Part shown: in pieces, positions 15,898-17,424 of the stretch
Numbering within the stretch: the stretch's first letter is position 1
Layout of the letters: the number at the start of each line of letters is the position of its first letter
Assembly (NCBI GenBank): GCA_036561085.1
Contig: DATBPY010000089.1
Location: 1 to 17,424, forward strand
From: CAILHX01 sp036561085
Lineage (GTDB): Bacteria; Pseudomonadota; Gammaproteobacteria; Burkholderiales; Methylophilaceae
Reading direction: 5' to 3'
Length of the DNA stretch: 17,424 nucleotides
Made by a program: the position numbers and the translations under genes
The notes under the pieces: generated by a model
The model's database searches: none
The model's input: the letters and a program-made list of their open reading frames with translations, nothing else
Told to the model about the DNA's origin: nothing

Positions 15898-15930
15898 GCG
15901 TATTACTTGGTTGCTTTCATTCGTGAGCAA

Positions 15931-15949
15931 AATGTGAAAAAATCACAGT
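15931..15949. promoter_or_regulatory. CRP-like palindrome with 5-base spacer
   Basis: TGTGA (15933-15937) and TCACA (15943-15947) are perfect CRP half-sites, but five A separate them instead of the usual six bases. The centre is about 78 bases upstream of the predicted propeller-operon start and 29 bases before the rppH ATG. It may be a regulator site of a different spacing, or chance in an A-rich stretch. Confidence 0.35.
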
Positions 15950-15968
15950 AACTTTAAGGATTTTTATC

Positions 15969-16481
15969 ATGATAGATCGGGATGGGTATCGCCCGAATGT
16001 GGGGATCATACTCAGCAATTCTCACAGTCAGGTGTTTTGGGGTAAACGCATACGAGAGGATTCCTGGCAGTTCCCGCAAGGCGGCATCAAACAAGGCGAA
16101 AGCCCGGAGCAGGCCATGTATCGTGAACTGCAGGAGGAGATCGGGCTCAAGCCCGAGCACGTGCGTATTCTGGGCCGCACCAGGGACTGGCTACGTTACG
16201 ATGTGCCGGCGCATTGGGTCAAGCGCGAATGGCGCGGGTCTTATCGTGGGCAGAAACAGATATGGTATCTGTTGAAGCTGACCGGTAAAGACAGCGATGT
16301 CTCGCTACGTGCCAGCGGGCATCCTGAATTTGATGCCTGGCGTTGGCATGAGTACTGGGTTCCTCTGGATTCGGTGATCGAATTCAAACGCGAGGTCTAC
16401 ACCCTGGCGTTGAATGAGCTGGTGGTGTACCTGAAACCCGGGCGGCGCGGTGCCAAAAAAGTAGCGGTCGTCGAGGGTTGA
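15969..16481 (+). CDS. rppH: RNA pyrophosphohydrolase RppH
   Basis: RppH removes pyrophosphate from the 5' end of transcripts, which exposes them to RNase E decay. The 170 residues fit the family. The N-terminus MIDRDGYRPNVGIIL is typical, and a full Nudix box runs from Gly38 to Leu60: GGIKQGE, then RELQEEIGL with the metal-binding Glu53, Glu56 and Glu57. WQFPQGG (33-39) precedes it, as in E. coli RppH (older names NudH, YgdP). The ATG has AAGGA about nine bases upstream. The stop codon lies in the loop of a stem-loop at 16469-16492. It is divergent from the propeller gene and convergent with pagP. Confidence 0.97.
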   Translation: MIDRDGYRPNVGIILSNSHSQVFWGKRIREDSWQFPQGGIKQGESPEQAMYRELQEEIGLKPEHVRILGRTRDWLRYDVPAHWVKREWRGSYRGQKQIWYLLKLTGKDSDVSLRASGHPEFDAWRWHEYWVPLDSVIEFKREVYTLALNELVVYLKPGRRGAKKVAVVEG

Positions 16482-16492
16482 GATCCTCGACG
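16469..16492 (+). repeat. Stem-loop around the rppH stop codon
   Basis: CGTCGAGG (16469-16476) pairs perfectly with CCTCGACG (16485-16492); the 8-base loop contains the TGA stop. Two wobble pairs and a G-C can extend it. No T run follows, so it is not a standard terminator, though it may act as an mRNA 3' structure between the convergent genes rppH and pagP. Confidence 0.5.
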
Positions 16493-16500
16493 GTCTTAAG

Positions 16501-17088
16501 TCACAGTCCCAACCTTAACCAGAAGAACGCAACGTTGCCGTTGCCGTTGCCGCCGGGGATATAGGTCGCGTTGACGGAGGCTTTATCGTAGCCGACAGAA
16601 GCCAGCGGTAATATTCCCGGTATCAGTCCGTAATGACCGTCATCTTCGCGCGCCGTCACAAATACCGTGTAGCCGAGCCCGCTGTGCAATTTATCGTGGT
16701 CTCCCCACATCCACTCGTGTCCGTACCCGGTGATGGGTTCTATATTGGTGTGCGAATCAAGAAAAGCCATGCCGTATAAACCGTCCCAGTTGCCGGAATC
16801 GTTGTAGCGGCTGCGCCCGTAACCTATGCCCCACGTGTCTTCGCGAAACGAGTCTATCTTTGAGCTCGGATAGGCAAAACGCATGTGGTAAGCATAGAAC
16901 GGCAGATACAGGTCGTCCTCGCCCTGGTTCCAGGTGTCCGACAAGGTCTTGCAGGCTTGATCCAGCATGGATGGACTATCGTTGCAGGCATATGCCGCAG
17001 GACTGGTGCAAAGAACGAGCGTGAGCGCTAGCGTAGTAGGCCGGATAGAAGATCCGAATGAGTTCACGGCTTTTCCCCTCGTATTCAT
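16501..17088 (-). CDS. pagP: Lipid A palmitoyltransferase PagP
   Basis: PagP is an eight-stranded outer-membrane barrel that moves a palmitate from phospholipids to lipid A, which tightens the outer membrane. The 195-residue precursor has a signal peptide (hydrophobic about 19-33, cleavage likely after AAYA at 34). Agreement with E. coli PagP is clear: YHMRFAYPSSKID with catalytic His68, WGIGYGRSRYNDSGNWDGLYGMAF, then Asp111-Ser112 in FLDSH, then GLGYTVFVTARED, PLASVGYDKA, TYIPGGNGNGNV and a C-terminal aromatic strand ending FFWLRLGL. His, Asp and Ser of the active site are all present. Unlike E. coli PagP, two cysteines (35 and 46) begin the mature protein. No strong ribosome site precedes the ATG. 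It lies 111 bases downstream of metR on the same strand. Confidence 0.95.
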   Translation of the reverse strand: MNTRGKAVNSFGSSIRPTTLALTLVLCTSPAAYACNDSPSMLDQACKTLSDTWNQGEDDLYLPFYAYHMRFAYPSSKIDSFREDTWGIGYGRSRYNDSGNWDGLYGMAFLDSHTNIEPITGYGHEWMWGDHDKLHSGLGYTVFVTAREDDGHYGLIPGILPLASVGYDKASVNATYIPGGNGNGNVAFFWLRLGL

Positions 17089-17199
17089 TGATTTTGGGCG
17101 TGGCTTATCGCTATAAGGTTTTGCCTAAGTTACGCTAATGAATCAAAGGTGTATGTGCGCTGACGCACAGCAGAAACAGATTTTTAGCCGGGAGAAAGG

Positions 17200-17424
17200 C
17201 TATAGCAATTTGATGTGTGGCAGATGTTGCATGCAGCTTTCGCGGATGATCCTGATCAGATCGATGGCATAAGCGCGGTTCATGATGTCCGAGGTACCTG
17301 TGGCATACAATTCCGACCATAGTCCTTTTTTACCTATGGGTTTGGCGATCACATACTCATGTTCGATATAGTTCTGCAAACCCCAACTCGGCAACGCCGC
17401 AAGCCCGCGCCTGCTGGCGACCAG
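17200..17424 (-). CDS. metR: LysR-family regulator MetR, C-terminal part (5' end outside window)
   Basis: The last 74 codons of a LysR-type regulator run from the right edge to a TAG at 17200-17202. The sequence LVASRRGLAALPSWGLQNYI, then GKKGLWSELYA, and the ending HLPHIKLL closely follow the C-terminus of E. coli MetR (VAARMGIAALPHWVV, EGLWSRLYAA, DHLPFVKS). MetR binds homocysteine and controls metE, metH and related methionine genes. The DNA-binding domain lies outside the window, so the call rests on the effector-domain end only, but that match is specific rather than general to LysR proteins. Confidence 0.85.
   Translation of the reverse strand: MVASRRGLAALPSWGLQNYIEHEYVIAKPIGKKGLWSELYATGTSDIMNRAYAIDLIRIIRESCMQHLPHIKLL

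Noticed and set aside
17185..17202. TAGCC / GGCTA hairpin at the metR stop as a terminator
   Set aside because: In the direction of metR transcription it is followed by A residues, not T, and the stem is only 5 bp.

Overview
The window looks like ordinary chromosome of a betaproteobacterium. The protein set, the roughly 50-55 % GC look and the mix of genes (aroC with a DUF465 partner, an HcaT-like MFS carrier, FolE2, DXP-pathway genes, CHASE2 cyclase, PagP, MetR) suggest a Nitrosomonadales/Gallionellaceae-type (iron- or sulfur-oxidiser-related) organism. That placement is a guess from protein character, not from a marker gene. I see no tRNA, rRNA, IS element, CRISPR array or prophage.

Layout. 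(1) 1-1155, minus: 5' part of a cytoplasmic molybdopterin/[4Fe-4S] oxidoreductase that runs off the left edge. (2) tadA (minus) and aroC (plus) are divergent. aroC is followed by an ATGA-overlapping DUF465 gene and a terminator, then an MFS carrier that converges on a small exported thioredoxin-fold protein without a CxxC site. That small gene has a good sigma-54-type promoter candidate. (3) 5342-9918, minus: estB-xseB-ispA-dxs-folE2, a tightly packed run. Its core makes DXP (Dxs) and farnesyl diphosphate (IspA), flanked by an esterase, the small subunit of exonuclease VII and the type IB GTP cyclohydrolase. (4) 10028-14175, plus: a three-gene cyclic-nucleotide module ending in a strong terminator. 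(5) 14237-15782, minus: an exported START-like protein and an exported seven-bladed YVTN propeller. (6) rppH (plus), pagP (minus) and the 3' end of metR (minus, cut by the right edge).

The most interesting part is region 4. A membrane CHASE2-sensing class III adenylate cyclase is followed by a metallo-beta-lactamase-fold protein carrying the HxHLDH signature of class II cyclic-nucleotide phosphodiesterases. Next comes a protein with two cyclic-nucleotide-binding domains (the first degenerate) fused to a rhodanese with an intact active-site cysteine. Read together they are maker, breaker and receiver of cAMP in one transcription unit, with sulfur transfer rather than DNA binding as the output. 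This reading is inference from domain content and gene order. Secondary leads are the sigma-54 promoter of the CxxC-less thioredoxin-fold protein and a near-CRP palindrome (half-sites one base too close) between the propeller gene and rppH.
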